Assembly: GCF_017315985.1 (NCBI RefSeq)
Contig: NZ_JAFLVR010000002.1
Coordinates: 1 to 64,000 of the forward strand
Length of the DNA stretch: 64,000 bases
Source of the DNA: Candidatus Enterococcus murrayae
GTDB taxonomy: Bacteria > Bacillota > Bacilli > Lactobacillales > Enterococcaceae
Reading direction: 5' to 3'
Program-made: the position numbers and the translations under genes
The notes under the pieces: generated by a model
The model's input: only the letters and a program-made list of their open reading frames with translations
What the model was told of the DNA's origin: nothing
The model's database searches: none
Shown here: positions 7,836-16,716 of the stretch, one piece after another
How the letters are laid out: each line of letters begins with the position of its first letter
How positions within the stretch are numbered: position 1 is the first letter of the stretch

Positions 7836-9075
7836 GCTAGCACCCGAGCTGGTTGAAAAAATAGATAAAGTCGATCAACAGATAGCTGGACGGCTGCAAG
7901 AAATACGAGAAATTGCTTTGTCAAATCAAGCCAAAGTATTGAAAGCTTTTCGGGAGAATCACGTTTCAGAAAGCCATTTTCTGCCGTCAACAGGATATGG
8001 GAATGACGATCAAGGGCGGGATGTTTTAGAAGCTGTTTATTCCCAAACGCTTGGTGCAGAAGCAGCCCTAGTTCGACCACAAATCGTTTCGGGAACTCAT
8101 GCAATCGCTACGTCATTGTTTGGTGTGTTACGACCAGGAGATGAGCTGCTTTATATCACAGGTACACCTTATGATACATTACTAGAAGTAATTGGTGTAC
8201 AAGGCAACGGAATAGGATCATTTAAGGAGTACAACATCGGATATGATGAAGTCGAACTTTTAGCAGACGGCAATATTAATTTTGATGGTGTCAAAAAAAA
8301 GATAAACAGCAATACGAAGGTAGTTGCCATTCAACGTTCACGGGGTTATGCTTCCCGGCCGTCGTTCACGATTGAAAAAATCAAAGAAATGTGTGATTTT
8401 GTTAAAAGTATCGCACCGGATGTCGTGATTTTTGTGGATAACTGTTATGGCGAGTTTGCTGAATTGTTAGAACCGACACAAGTCGGAGCAGATTTAATGG
8501 CTGGTTCGTTGATTAAAAATCCTGGGGGCGGAATTGCTAAAACAGGCGGTTATATCGCTGGAAAGCAAGAGTTGATTGAACGATGTGCGTATCGCCTAAC
8601 CACTCCCGGAGTTGGAGCAGAGGGCGGAGCAATGCTCGGAAGTGTCTTTGACATGCTTCAGGGCTTTTTCTTAGCACCTCATGTAGTGAGCCAGGCGATT
8701 CAAGGAGCCGTGTATTCTGCTGCACTGCTAGCAGAATATAATTTGGAATCAACACCTAAATGGAATCAGCCGCGGACCGATCTAATTCAGTTGATCGATT
8801 TTCGTGATCGTGAGAAAATGATTCAGTTCTGTCAGGCGATTCAAAAATATTCGCCAATTGACGCCTATGTTGCCCCTATCCCATCTTATATGGCAGGGTA
8901 TGAAGACGATATCATAATGGCTGCGGGGACGTTTATTCAAGGAGCAAGTATTGAACTAAGTGCGGATGGACCATTAAGAGAGCCCTACTCTTTATATCTT
9001 CAAGGCGGTTTGACTTTTGAGCACGTTAAAGTTGCAGTAACCAATGCTGTGAATGAAGTTTATCATCAATCATAA
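7819..9075 (+). CDS. ynbB: YnbB-type PLP-dependent protein (methionine gamma-lyase family / aluminium resistance protein)
   Basis: The 418-residue protein belongs to the Cys/Met-metabolism PLP enzyme superfamily, in the branch often labelled aluminium resistance protein. It carries SGTHAIATSLFGVLRPGDE near the N-terminus, the cofactor-binding VDNCYGEF strand and the probable Schiff-base lysine in GSLIKNPGGGIAKTGGYIAGK. The reading frame is open further upstream, but the ATG at 7819 is chosen because AGGAG lies 8 bases before it and the product then begins MSWTTELAPELVEKID. It overlaps hflX by 17 bases. The enzymatic reaction is not established; the position beside glnRA is conserved in Bacillus. 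Confidence 0.88.
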   Translation: MSWTTELAPELVEKIDKVDQQIAGRLQEIREIALSNQAKVLKAFRENHVSESHFLPSTGYGNDDQGRDVLEAVYSQTLGAEAALVRPQIVSGTHAIATSLFGVLRPGDELLYITGTPYDTLLEVIGVQGNGIGSFKEYNIGYDEVELLADGNINFDGVKKKINSNTKVVAIQRSRGYASRPSFTIEKIKEMCDFVKSIAPDVVIFVDNCYGEFAELLEPTQVGADLMAGSLIKNPGGGIAKTGGYIAGKQELIERCAYRLTTPGVGAEGGAMLGSVFDMLQGFFLAPHVVSQAIQGAVYSAALLAEYNLESTPKWNQPRTDLIQLIDFRDREKMIQFCQAIQKYSPIDAYVAPIPSYMAGYEDDIIMAAGTFIQGASIELSADGPLREPYSLYLQGGLTFEHVKVAVTNAVNEVYHQS

Positions 9076-9137
9076 AAAAGAAGTAATTTTGAACGAACCT
9101 TGGGCAACAGACTAATAAAATAGTTGTAGTTTTTTAG

Positions 9138-9170
9138 AGCTGTTCTTCGCTTTGCGAAGGGCAGCTTTTT
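9138..9170 (+). terminator. Terminator of the hflX-ynbB operon
   Basis: The 13-base arms AGCTGTTCTTCGC and GCGAAGGGCAGCT pair with two G-T wobbles around TTT, followed by five T residues. Confidence 0.88.
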
Positions 9171-9654
9171 ATCTACATAAAGAAATGCTAACCAGCTAAT
9201 TCATCTACTGAAAAGCATATCTTTAGATGGGCTTGATTTATTTATTTTCGAAAAGACGAGTATATGTCTTGAGAAATCATAATCACAATAAAAGGGTGGA
9301 CAACCAGTAATTTCTGTTGGGAGCGCTTGATTAAAATAGATGAAAAACGTGAGATTATTAAAAAATCTCAAATGCCTCTTAAATAGAAATTTTTCAAATT
9401 TTCTTCTGTTCGATTTCATCTTCAAAAAAGATATAATTTATGATCGCGTTTGAAGTATACAAGATAGGTACGGTTCTCCTTGGAGTCTCTTTTTAAAATA
9501 CCCATTAAATACCTCACTGAATACTCAGGTCTGAGTTGAACGATTTTCTCTAATTTTGATTTTAGGCAACTTTATCGCTACTTTCTTTTTTTTGCAGTAT
9601 AACAATTTTTTATCCATTGAGAACGTTGATATAATAATCATTTAGTCGAAAAAG
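9171..9654. other. Long non-coding gap before glnR
   Basis: About 480 bases of AT-rich sequence lie between the ynbB terminator and the glnR control region. I translated the plus strand and found only stop-riddled frames. A 74-residue minus-strand frame at 9201-9425 has no ribosome site or recognisable motif. A TATAAT hexamer occurs at 9630-9635 without a convincing -35 box. Nothing else is supported. Confidence 0.4.
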
Positions 9655-9673
9655 CGAACGTTCGGAAAAGCTA

Positions 9674-9726
9674 TGTAAGAAAATGTGACATTATCTCTTG
9701 ACGATTGGTCTAACGGATGGTATTCT
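9674..9726 (+). promoter_or_regulatory. glnRA promoter with GlnR box
   Basis: TGTAAGAAAATGTGACA at 9674-9690 fits the GlnR/TnrA consensus TGTNAN7TNACA exactly. Seven bases later comes a clean promoter, TTGACG (9698-9703), 17 bases, TATTCT (9721-9726). Transcription would start near 9733, 27 bases before glnR. The arrangement predicts autorepression of glnRA when nitrogen is plentiful. Confidence 0.88.
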
Positions 9727-9759
9727 TTTTTCAACATCAAAAAACAAGGAGGAGATATT

Positions 9760-10140
9760 ATGCGGGAGAAAGAATTGCGTCGTTCGCTTGCTGTTTTTCC
9801 AATTGGTACAGTTATGAAGCTAACGGATTTGACTGCACGACAGATTCGGTACTATGAGGAGCAAGAACTGATCCACCCGGAACGAAGTGAAGGTAACCGT
9901 AGGATGTATTCTCTAAACGACATTGATGTGTTACTAGAAATCAAAGACTATTTATCTGATGGCCTGAACATGGCAGGAATAAAGCGCGTTTATCAAATGC
10001 GTCAGGAAGAAGTTAAAGCTGCTAAAGAGAAACCGCCATTGACTGATAAAGATGTCCGTCGTATTTTTTATGATGAGATGTTAACACAAGGTGGTTTCCA
10101 ACAACAAAATCCATATCAATCGCAAGGCCCTAAGCTTTAG
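9760..10140 (+). CDS. glnR: Nitrogen regulator GlnR (MerR family)
   Basis: The 126-residue repressor senses feedback-inhibited glutamine synthetase and represses nitrogen genes. The MerR-type winged helix runs from about residue 18 to 85, with LTDLTARQIRYYEEQELI and the wing GNRRMYS. The C-terminal tail carries the segment thought to contact GlnA. The frame extends upstream to 9685, but the ATG at 9760 has AAGGAGGAG 6-7 bases upstream and the promoter -10 box lies inside the longer version. glnA follows 49 bases downstream. A GlnR box sits in its own promoter. Confidence 0.96.
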   Translation: MREKELRRSLAVFPIGTVMKLTDLTARQIRYYEEQELIHPERSEGNRRMYSLNDIDVLLEIKDYLSDGLNMAGIKRVYQMRQEEVKAAKEKPPLTDKDVRRIFYDEMLTQGGFQQQNPYQSQGPKL

Positions 10141-10189
10141 TGATTGTGGAATATAAAAAAATGAAGTGCGAGGAAGGGATTTAGATATT

Positions 10190-11530
10190 ATGCCGAAAAG
10201 AGATCTAAGTAAAGAGGATATTAAACGAATTGTCGAGGAAGAGAACGTCCGCTTTTTACGTCTGATGTTCACAGATATTATGGGGACTATCAAAAACGTT
10301 GAAGTGCCAGTAAGTCAGATGGAAAAAGTCCTAGATAACAAAATGATGTTCGACGGTTCATCTATTGAAGGTTTTGTCCGTATTGAAGAAAGTGATATGT
10401 ATTTGTACCCAGATTTGTCTACCTGGATGATTTTCCCATGGGAAAGTGATCATGGGAAAGTGGGGCGTTTAATCTGTGATATTTATGGACCAGACGGCAC
10501 ACCATTCCCAGGAGATCCTCGCGGAAATTTAAAACGCGTATTAAAAGGAATGGATGAATTTGGCTTCACATCATTCAACTTAGGTCCTGAACCAGAATTT
10601 TTCTTATTCAAAATGGACGAAAATGGCGATCCAACATTGGATTTGAATGATAAAGGCGGATACTTCGATTTTGCACCAACTGATTTAGGAGAAAATTGTC
10701 GTCGGGACATCGTGTTAGAACTTGAAAGCTTAGGCTTTGAAGTAGAAGCTTCACATCACGAAGTTGCTCCTGGACAACATGAAATCGACTTTAAATATGC
10801 AGACGCAATCGAAGCCTGTGATAATATCCAAACCTTCAAATTAGTCGTTAAAACAATTGCTCGCAAGCATGGCCTTCACGCAACATTTATGCCAAAACCG
10901 TTATACGGCATCAACGGTTCCGGTATGCATTGCAACATGTCGCTATTCAACGATGAAGGCAATGTATTTTACGATGAAGATGGTCCAATGAAATTAAGCA
11001 AAACAGCTTATCAATTTTTGGCAGGTCTTTTAAAACACGCACGTGCATACACGGCAGTATGTAATCCAATCGTAAATTCTTATAAACGCTTAGTTCCTGG
11101 TTTTGAAGCCCCAGTTTATGTGGCTTGGAGTGGACGCAACCGCTCACCATTGATTCGTATTCCAGAATCGCGTGGTTTATCTACACGTTTAGAGCTGCGT
11201 TCAGTCGATCCAGCGGCAAATCCGTACTTGACGATGGCTGTTTTATTAGAAGCTGGTTTAGACGGTATCCGTAATGAATTGACACCACCAGCGGCAGTTG
11301 ATCGTAATATTTACGTGATGACAGAAGAAGAACGTAAAGAAGCAGAAATTTATGACTTGCCTTCTACGATTCATAATGCGATCAAAGCATTACGTAAAGA
11401 TCAAACGATGATTGATGCTTTAGGAAGTCATATCTATACTAATTTCAATGAAGCAAAACGTATGGAGTGGGCAGCTTTTCGACAAACTGTATCCGAATGG
11501 GAACGCGATCAATACTTAGAACTTTACTAA
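10190..11530 (+). CDS. glnA: Type I glutamine synthetase GlnA
   Basis: The enzyme makes glutamine from glutamate, ammonia and ATP as a dodecamer. With the ATG at 10190 it has 446 residues, the usual GSI-alpha length. The frame is open to 10166, but the shorter form matches family N-termini ([20 protein letters not shown]). Diagnostic blocks are [31 protein letters not shown] and [28 protein letters not shown] contains the Arg and Glu that mediate feedback inhibition in the Bacillus enzyme. The adenylylation loop of enteric GS is absent, as expected. Cotranscribed with glnR and ended by a strong terminator. Confidence 0.98.
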   Translation: MPKRDLSKEDIKRIVEEENVRFLRLMFTDIMGTIKNVEVPVSQMEKVLDNKMMFDGSSIEGFVRIEESDMYLYPDLSTWMIFPWESDHGKVGRLICDIYGPDGTPFPGDPRGNLKRVLKGMDEFGFTSFNLGPEPEFFLFKMDENGDPTLDLNDKGGYFDFAPTDLGENCRRDIVLELESLGFEVEASHHEVAPGQHEIDFKYADAIEACDNIQTFKLVVKTIARKHGLHATFMPKPLYGINGSGMHCNMSLFNDEGNVFYDEDGPMKLSKTAYQFLAGLLKHARAYTAVCNPIVNSYKRLVPGFEAPVYVAWSGRNRSPLIRIPESRGLSTRLELRSVDPAANPYLTMAVLLEAGLDGIRNELTPPAAVDRNIYVMTEEERKEAEIYDLPSTIHNAIKALRKDQTMIDALGSHIYTNFNEAKRMEWAAFRQTVSEWERDQYLELY

Positions 11531-11541
11531 TCCAAACTCGT

Positions 11542-11575
11542 AAAACTCTTGAGGTCTTTCCTCAAGAGTTTTTTT
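11542..11575. terminator. Terminator after glnA
   Basis: The 13-base arms AAAACTCTTGAGG and CCTCAAGAGTTTT enclose TCTTT and end in a T run. The convergent ABC permease gene ends just beyond, so the hairpin may serve both strands. Confidence 0.92.
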
Positions 11576-11585
11576 AGTATAATAG

Positions 11586-12428
11586 TTATCGCTTTATTTC
11601 CACACGCCTAACATTCCATAAAGCAATTGCTAAAAACAGTCCGCTTGAAATCAATAGGATTGCGACAGGCAGAAAAAGATCGTTTTGACCGTTCATCACG
11701 ATGCCCAATTCTTCTTTGATCGTATTTATGGCTGGCTTGTCTGCGGTGGTGAACACATTTTCTGTCATAATACGTCTAATCAACACTATTCCACTAGTTA
11801 ATGGAAAATATTCGACAACCCGTTGGACATTGTTAGGCAAGCTACCAATTGGAACATAACAGCCAGTTAAGAAGCCGATCAAAGGACCAATTACAGATGT
11901 CATGGTAGAAAAAGTATCGGTTCGTTTAAAAAAACTGACTACAAAGAACATAAAAGCGGAGGAACAAAATACAGTTAAAAGACTAACAAAAAATAGCAAA
12001 CCAAATTGCGATAGAGTCAATAGCTTCCCCTTTGAAAGAACAACGATATAAATTTCAGCAATGACAATAACCACTAAAGTGATCAATAAAGAGATTAAGA
12101 AAGTGCTGAAAAAATAGCCTAACATAATTCTCTCTTTTGAAATCGGCGAGATCATGAAATCAGTATAGACATTGCGCTCTTTGTCTCGGATCATTAAACT
12201 GACGGATCCTAGTGTGGAACTGGCTGAGGCGATCCCGATAACTCCTGCAAACATCCAAGTATCAACGACTAATTTAGGTTGTGAAAGAACGGATAGTGAA
12301 TCAACTAGGCTATCTCCTAATAAAAAAACGTACAAAATAATCATAATTACTGCGCCAACGAAAGAACCAATCACCGCCTGTTTGTTCTTAAAAAATAATA
12401 ATAGTCCTCTATAAACTAGTGCATTCAT
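11586..12428 (-). CDS. ABC-2 type exporter permease (DrrB-like)
   Basis: The 280-residue protein has about six hydrophobic segments. They start at residues 20-40 and continue with pairs near 60-80, 105-130, 135-165, 170-200 and 250-272, in the ABC-2 membrane pattern. The ABC-2 signature-like region PLIGFLTGCYVPIGSLPNNVQ lies between segments five and six. It overlaps the upstream ATPase gene by 20 bases, so the two are translated together. Such pairs export drugs, lipids or peptides; the substrate is unknown. Start ATG with GGAGAGAG upstream. Confidence 0.88.
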   Translation of the reverse strand: MNALVYRGLLLFFKNKQAVIGSFVGAVIMIILYVFLLGDSLVDSLSVLSQPKLVVDTWMFAGVIGIASASSTLGSVSLMIRDKERNVYTDFMISPISKERIMLGYFFSTFLISLLITLVVIVIAEIYIVVLSKGKLLTLSQFGLLFFVSLLTVFCSSAFMFFVVSFFKRTDTFSTMTSVIGPLIGFLTGCYVPIGSLPNNVQRVVEYFPLTSGIVLIRRIMTENVFTTADKPAINTIKEELGIVMNGQNDLFLPVAILLISSGLFLAIALWNVRRVEIKR

Positions 12429-13164
12429 AATTCTCTCTCCCTTTTTCCATAATTGTTAAAAAAACATCCTCAAGTGTTAAGCATTGATAGTTTCTTTTCA
12501 AAGTCTCCGGAGGAGCATAAGCCATGACCTCACCTGCGCCCAACATTAAAATATTATCGGAATCTCTAGCTTCTTCCATATAGTGTGTAGTCAGTACGAT
12601 TGTCATTAGATATTTCTCTTTCAAATGATGGATTAGGCGCCACATATCTGCTCGTGATCCGATGTCCAAGCCAGTAGTAGGCTCATCAAGAAATAACAGC
12701 TTCGGGGTGTTGAGGAGTGCGCGTGCGATATCGATTTTCCTTTTTTCTCCGCCTGACAAAACACCATAGCGTTTATTTATGAGGTGGCTACCTTGTACAT
12801 CTGCCAGTTTCTCTTTGGCCAAATGCTTGGCTTCTTTCCAGCTATTAGTATAAAAGCGAGCACGAATGTATAAATTTTCTTTGACAGATAAATCTTCGTC
12901 TAGAATACTATTTTGAAAAACAACTGAAATCATTGTTTTGTGTTCGATAGAATGAGGGGCTAATTTCTTCCCTTCAAAAAGAATCTTGCCAGTATCTGGT
13001 TTCGTTAGTCCTAGGATCAACGAAATCAAGGTTGATTTCCCGGCGCCATTCGGACCTAGTATGGAAAACAACTCTCCTTCCTTGATTGAAAATGAAATAG
13101 ATTTTAATACTTCATGGTGACTATATTTTTTGGTTAAATTTGTGATTTTCACAAGTTCGTTCAT
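12409..13164 (-). CDS. ABC exporter ATP-binding protein (DrrA/CcmA type)
   Basis: The 251-residue ATPase drives the overlapping permease. Walker A is GPNGAGKS, the Q-loop lies in SVVFQNS, the signature is LSGGEKRKIDIARALL, Walker B is LLFLDEPTTGLD and the switch His is in LTTHYMEEA. All are intact. The frame is open to 13209, but the ATG at 13164 sits 7 bases behind AAAGGAG and gives a normal N-terminus (MNELVKITNLTKKYSHHEVL). The pair is divergent from a methyltransferase gene. A LytTR-DUF3021 pair, a common regulator of such exporters, lies 1.4 kb away on the same strand. Confidence 0.92.
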   Translation of the reverse strand: MNELVKITNLTKKYSHHEVLKSISFSIKEGELFSILGPNGAGKSTLISLILGLTKPDTGKILFEGKKLAPHSIEHKTMISVVFQNSILDEDLSVKENLYIRARFYTNSWKEAKHLAKEKLADVQGSHLINKRYGVLSGGEKRKIDIARALLNTPKLLFLDEPTTGLDIGSRADMWRLIHHLKEKYLMTIVLTTHYMEEARDSDNILMLGAGEVMAYAPPETLKRNYQCLTLEDVFLTIMEKGRENYECTSL

Positions 13165-13198
13165 AGTAGTTGCTCCTTTACTTTTTCTTGATAAATCC

Positions 13199-13227
13199 AC
13201 TATAATCAACTTTTTTTATTGAAACAA
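13199..13227 (-). promoter_or_regulatory. Promoter of the ABC exporter operon
   Basis: On the minus strand TTGTTT (13227-13222), 17 bases, TATAGT (13204-13199). The predicted start lies about 25 bases ahead of the ATPase ATG. The -35 box is imperfect, which would suit an activated promoter. Confidence 0.55.
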
Positions 13228-13363
13228 TGCAATTTCTCTAAGTGGTCGTTAACTCCATCTAAGGTGAAAAATAAATAGATATTTGTTTGATCGAACAGAA
13301 GAAATGATCCTTAATCAGTTTTATTTTGCTATAATATAGGCAATAAATTGAGAGGTGAAGGAG

Positions 13364-14098
13364 ATGGAAGATAAGTACAGAACATTTGCGTATGATTATG
13401 ATGAATTTGGCAGGATTGAAGAATATTTAGGAGCAGAAAAAGTATTTTTTCAGCAATTATTCTCAGAAAAACAAGTGAGAACGGTATTAGATTGTGCTTG
13501 TGGCACAGGACAACATTTATATATGATGTCTGAAATGGGCTTAGAAGTAGTCGGATCAGATTATTCGGAGGCGATGCTTGAAGTAGCGGCAAAGAACTTA
13601 GCCGCATTGAAAAAGGAAATACCTCTGGCTCAATGCGACTTCAGGTATTTAGAAAAAATATACAAAGAAAAATTTGATGCTGTGGTCTGTTTAACAACTG
13701 CTTTGCCGCATTTACTCTCAGAGCATGAGTTGCTTACTGCTCTTAAATCTATGAAAAGCAGAATCAATGATGGAGGGGTATTGATCCTGACACAAGGAAC
13801 GACGCACTACACTTTGTCTTTGCCATCGATTGAGGTTGTGGTGAACCGCTCTGATTTTTCAAGAGTATTTGTTAAGGAGCAAAAAGAGGGGATTGAAACG
13901 ATTCATGTTTTAGATTTGTATCACTCACTTAAGAGAACAGAGAATAATCAGTATGATATCGTTTATAAGATCATCTTAGATGAGGATTATCATAGATTAC
14001 TAACGGCTGCTGGTTTTGAAAGTATTGAGATTTATGGCGATTATGACAGAAAACCTTATGACAAAGAAAGCATTCGTCTGATTGTGGTTGCTCAGTAA
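13364..14098 (+). CDS. Class I SAM-dependent methyltransferase
   Basis: The 244-residue soluble protein has the SAM-binding motif I VLDCACGTGQHL near residues 41-52. Motif II is VVGSDYSEAML and motif III CDFRYLEKI. A DAVVCLTTALPHLL strand follows, typical of small-molecule methyltransferases. The frame is open to a GTG at 13355, but the ATG at 13364 is preferred because GAGGTGA lies 5 bases before it. A TATAAT box at 13330-13335 is a likely -10 element. The substrate cannot be inferred. It stands between the exporter and the LytTR pair and faces the latter across a shared terminator. Confidence 0.85.
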   Translation: MEDKYRTFAYDYDEFGRIEEYLGAEKVFFQQLFSEKQVRTVLDCACGTGQHLYMMSEMGLEVVGSDYSEAMLEVAAKNLAALKKEIPLAQCDFRYLEKIYKEKFDAVVCLTTALPHLLSEHELLTALKSMKSRINDGGVLILTQGTTHYTLSLPSIEVVVNRSDFSRVFVKEQKEGIETIHVLDLYHSLKRTENNQYDIVYKIILDEDYHRLLTAAGFESIEIYGDYDRKPYDKESIRLIVVAQ

Positions 14099-14100
14099 AC

Positions 14101-14140
14101 GCAAAAAAGAGAATCCGATTATTCTGATTCTCTTTTTTGC
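14101..14140. terminator. Bidirectional terminator, methyltransferase / DUF3021
   Basis: The perfect 15-base arms GCAAAAAAGAGAATC and GATTCTCTTTTTTGC enclose a 10-base loop. Built-in A and T tracts let it work on both strands. It overlaps the last codons of the DUF3021 gene. Confidence 0.9.
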
Positions 14141-14529
14141 TGGATTAACTCATTAATCTCATCAGCTTCCTTTTTATCATTACTGTAAATAAAAAATTTT
14201 ATAAAGACGTAAATTATCAACGTAATTCCGAAATTTTTCATCAGACCAATAAAACCTAGCTCCCAACCGTACAAAATATCACCTATAATAATTTGTAAAA
14301 ATATCAGTCCAATATAAATTAATTGATTGATAACAATGCGTTGATTGGAGAATTTTTCATTGTCCTCAATAATAAATCGCAGTAGTCCAGATAACACGGA
14401 TACCACCAACATATACTCAATAATTTCAAATAGGACTTGTTTGTTAAGTAATAGGTTTATTGTTGCTAGCAGAGTAAAAATCATGGAGGACAAACGAAAA
14501 ACACTTTTTAGGTACTCGACTAATCTCAT
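14119..14529 (-). CDS. DUF3021 family membrane protein
   Basis: The 136-residue protein has four predicted membrane helices (about residues 12-28, 35-52, 68-86 and 93-115) and a charged C-terminal tail. Size, topology and position right after a LytTR gene fit DUF3021. In such pairs the membrane partner is believed to restrain the LytTR regulator. It overlaps that gene by 4 bases, implying fixed stoichiometry. The membrane partner probably senses an envelope signal, but this is inference. Confidence 0.8.
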   Translation of the reverse strand: MRLVEYLKSVFRLSSMIFTLLATINLLLNKQVLFEIIEYMLVVSVLSGLLRFIIEDNEKFSNQRIVINQLIYIGLIFLQIIIGDILYGWELGFIGLMKNFGITLIIYVFIKFFIYSNDKKEADEINELIQQKRESE

Positions 14530-14975
14530 ATTCGTTTCCTCATTCCTAAGCTTTTTTTTAAATCGGGAACGTATTTCCTAGATACAGAAACTCGCTCGTT
14601 ATTCATTAAAGTAGCTTCAAAACGACCGCTTAGAGTTGGCGATACAGCTCGAATAGCCTTGATATTTAAAAGCAAAGATTTCCCTACACGAATAAAGTCA
14701 TGGGGAAGCAATTTTTCTTCAAGCTGATAAAGTTTTTCAGTACTTTGGCAAACCATGTCCTGCGTGTAAATAAAGCTTTTTTTATCAACTACTTCGATAT
14801 AAAGGATTTCGGAGAAGGGCAATTTGTAGTGAGCACCATTTTCTTCACCGACTAAAAAAAGCTTTTCTTCTTTGAGTACGGATAGAATATTTTGTAAAGT
14901 GTCAGTTATCTCATGAACCTCAAATAGGGCACTTTCTTCTTTCGTCGTTTCGATTATTTCAACAGTTGTCTTCAA
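14526..14975 (-). CDS. LytTR family transcriptional regulator
   Basis: The 149-residue protein lacks a receiver domain. A short N-terminal region (1-45) leads to a LytTR DNA-binding domain (about 48-145). Diagnostic segments are LPFSEILYIEVVDKKSFIYT, the FIRVGKSLLLNIKAI core and SGRFEATLMNNERVSVSRKYV. The TTG start lies behind AAAGGAG. It forms a coupled pair with the DUF3021 gene. Known LytTR-DUF3021 pairs often control an adjacent ABC exporter, and one lies 1.4 kb away in the same orientation. The intervening methyltransferase runs the other way. Confidence 0.88.
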   Translation of the reverse strand: MKTTVEIIETTKEESALFEVHEITDTLQNILSVLKEEKLFLVGEENGAHYKLPFSEILYIEVVDKKSFIYTQDMVCQSTEKLYQLEEKLLPHDFIRVGKSLLLNIKAIRAVSPTLSGRFEATLMNNERVSVSRKYVPDLKKSLGMRKRI

Positions 14976-15113
14976 GGGGGACTCCTTTTCCTCAATGTTC
15001 TCTATTCTTAAAAGTATAGCAATTCTTATTAATGACGGTCAAATCGCGTTAGTAGAATAGTTGGGTATAACGTATAATAAAAGAATAAATAATGTAAAAA
15101 AGAAGGGATAAAA

Positions 15114-15689
15114 GTGAAAATCAAAGGGGAGAAAATCGATTTATTTCCTGCTGAACTAGCAGATCGTCAAAAGATTTATGAATGGTGCTTTCAATCTGAA
15201 ACAACTAAGTCACATAGCGGCCCGCCTGATTATCCTGAGAAAGCTATTGCGACCTTTCAGGAGTTTTGTGAAGAATACTACGAGGACTATTATTTTACTG
15301 GCGCTCATCCAGAAAGAGGACGAGGCTTTCTGATCAAGAGCGATCGAGAAGCTGTTGGATTTATTAGCTATTCTGCCTTTCATCTAAACTCTTTTTCAGC
15401 TGAACTGGATATTTGGATGAAGGATGAGGCAAATTGCGGCAAGGGGTATGGAAATGATGTGATTCGTACTTTGAGTAATTATTTGCATGAAGAAATGAGA
15501 ATTGACCTTTTACTTATAGCGCCTTCAAATAGAAATATACGAGCAATCAAGTCCTATGAAAAAGCCGGCTTCAAAAGAACAAATAAATCTATGAACACAT
15601 TTTTGACAGAAGAATATCAATTAAAATATGGTACTGGGGATTATGGTATAGCTGGAACAGCGATAATGATAAAGTATTTTGCTCAATAG
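15114..15689 (+). CDS. GNAT family N-acetyltransferase
   Basis: The 191-residue protein has the RimL/AAC(6')-like GNAT layout. An N-terminal strand (DLFPAELADRQKIYEWCFQSE) comes first, then AVGFISYSAFH, ELDIWMKDEANCGKGYGNDVI with the acetyl-CoA-binding GKGYGN loop, and IAPSNRNIRAIKSYEKAGFKR. The GTG start is preceded by AAGAAGGGA. The substrate may be an aminoglycoside-like compound or a protein N-terminus; sequence alone does not decide. It does not resemble the aac(6')-Ii resistance enzyme of E. faecium. Confidence 0.85.
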   Translation: MKIKGEKIDLFPAELADRQKIYEWCFQSETTKSHSGPPDYPEKAIATFQEFCEEYYEDYYFTGAHPERGRGFLIKSDREAVGFISYSAFHLNSFSAELDIWMKDEANCGKGYGNDVIRTLSNYLHEEMRIDLLLIAPSNRNIRAIKSYEKAGFKRTNKSMNTFLTEEYQLKYGTGDYGIAGTAIMIKYFAQ

Positions 15690-15693
15690 AAAA

Positions 15694-15718
15694 AGACATC
15701 AAAACCGTTTTGATGTCT
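15694..15718. terminator. Terminator between acetyltransferase and tspO
   Basis: The 11-base arms AGACATCAAAA and TTTTGATGTCT flank CCG. On the minus strand the stem is followed by TTTTTCT, so it mainly ends the tspO transcript. It lies between convergent genes. Confidence 0.85.
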
Positions 15719-15729
15719 CTCAACTGTGC

Positions 15730-16197
15730 TTAGTTTAGAATGGCTAAACCAAAAGAAAGATAGGTAGCATAAACAATCCAAATGAAATAGGGAATAAAAC
15801 AGAGTGCAGCACTCTTTGAAAGAGTGTAGAATTCACGAATACTAAGAACAATAGTAATCAAAAGCGTCAAACTAATAAAAGAAGCAATCCAGAAATGAGA
15901 ACCGCCAAAGAAAATAATACTCCAAATGAAGTTTAGAACTAGTTGGATTCCGAATAGCACATAAGAAACCGTTTTGCCTCTGGCTTCTTTACTATCAATT
16001 ACTAGAAACAACGCTAAACCAATCAAGGCATAGAGAATGATCCAAATAGTTCCAACAATGTTACCTGGCGGCGCCAATAATGGCTTATTTAACTGTGCAT
16101 AAATCTTTGGAATGTCACCAGCAAAAAAGCCTGATAGCGCTCCAGTCAATTCTACCCCGATAATACAGACGAGTAGTTTAAAAAATTTATTTAACAT
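15730..16197 (-). CDS. tspO: TspO/MBR family membrane protein
   Basis: The 155-residue protein has five membrane helices and the family block LNKPLLAPPGNIVGTIWIILYALIG spanning helices 1-2. The Trp/Asn-rich LNFIWSIIFFGG lies in helix 3-4. TspO proteins bind tetrapyrroles such as protoporphyrin and are linked to oxidative and stress responses. AGGAGG stands 6 bases upstream of the ATG. It is a single gene with its own terminator. Regulation is not evident from the sequence. Confidence 0.9.
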   Translation of the reverse strand: MLNKFFKLLVCIIGVELTGALSGFFAGDIPKIYAQLNKPLLAPPGNIVGTIWIILYALIGLALFLVIDSKEARGKTVSYVLFGIQLVLNFIWSIIFFGGSHFWIASFISLTLLITIVLSIREFYTLSKSAALCFIPYFIWIVYATYLSFGLAILN

Positions 16198-16446
16198 GAT
16201 AGAACCTCCTGTTTTTTGGCAATTAAGTTTCGCTTTATCGAACTTTCTATCTATTCAGTATAACTAGTACGATCCTTAAAAGAAAAAAAGATGCTTGTAA
16301 AAAAAGCCATATGTAAACGAAAAGCATGTTATAATAATTTGGAAGATTTTCTAAAGCCAAGAGATTGGCAACTTGCAAAGTTTGTAAGTTTTGTCTTCTT
16401 TTAGTAGAATATAATTGTTGATAATTTCAAGGAGAGGTGTGAGAAA

Positions 16447-16716
16447 ATGGGATACACAGATGAAACAGTCCGTTTTGATTTTGATGATAATCGTAAAAAA
16501 GAAATCAGTGAGACACTGACGATTGTCTACAATGCTTTGGCCGAAAAAGGCTACAACCCGATCAACCAAATCGTCGGCTATTTATTATCAGGAGATCCTG
16601 CGTATATTCCTCGTTATCAAGATGCACGAAACTTGATTCGTCGTCACGAACGCGATGAGGTTATGGAAGTTTTGGTAAAATACTATTTGAAAGATCATGG
16701 TATTGATATTCGATGA
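16447..16716 (+). CDS. ireB: IreB family regulatory phosphoprotein (UPF0297)
   Basis: The 89-residue protein matches UPF0297, with the N-terminus [12 protein letters not shown] and the blocks [20 protein letters not shown] and [12 protein letters not shown]. In E. faecalis IreB is a substrate of the Ser/Thr kinase IreK and a negative regulator of cephalosporin resistance. Its phosphorylated Thr4 and Thr7 are both present here. The ATG lies behind AAGGAGAGGTG. It overlaps ruvX by 4 bases, the conserved ireB-ruvX-DUF1292 cluster of Firmicutes. Confidence 0.95.
   Translation: MGYTDETVRFDFDDNRKKEISETLTIVYNALAEKGYNPINQIVGYLLSGDPAYIPRYQDARNLIRRHERDEVMEVLVKYYLKDHGIDIR

Noticed and set aside
9201-9425. 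74-residue minus-strand frame before glnR
   Set aside because: No ribosome site, no promoter and no recognisable motif, in AT-rich spacer.
9655-9664. CGAACGTTCG as a LexA (SOS) box
   Set aside because: Gram-positive LexA boxes need four bases between the GAAC and GTTC halves; here the halves are fused.
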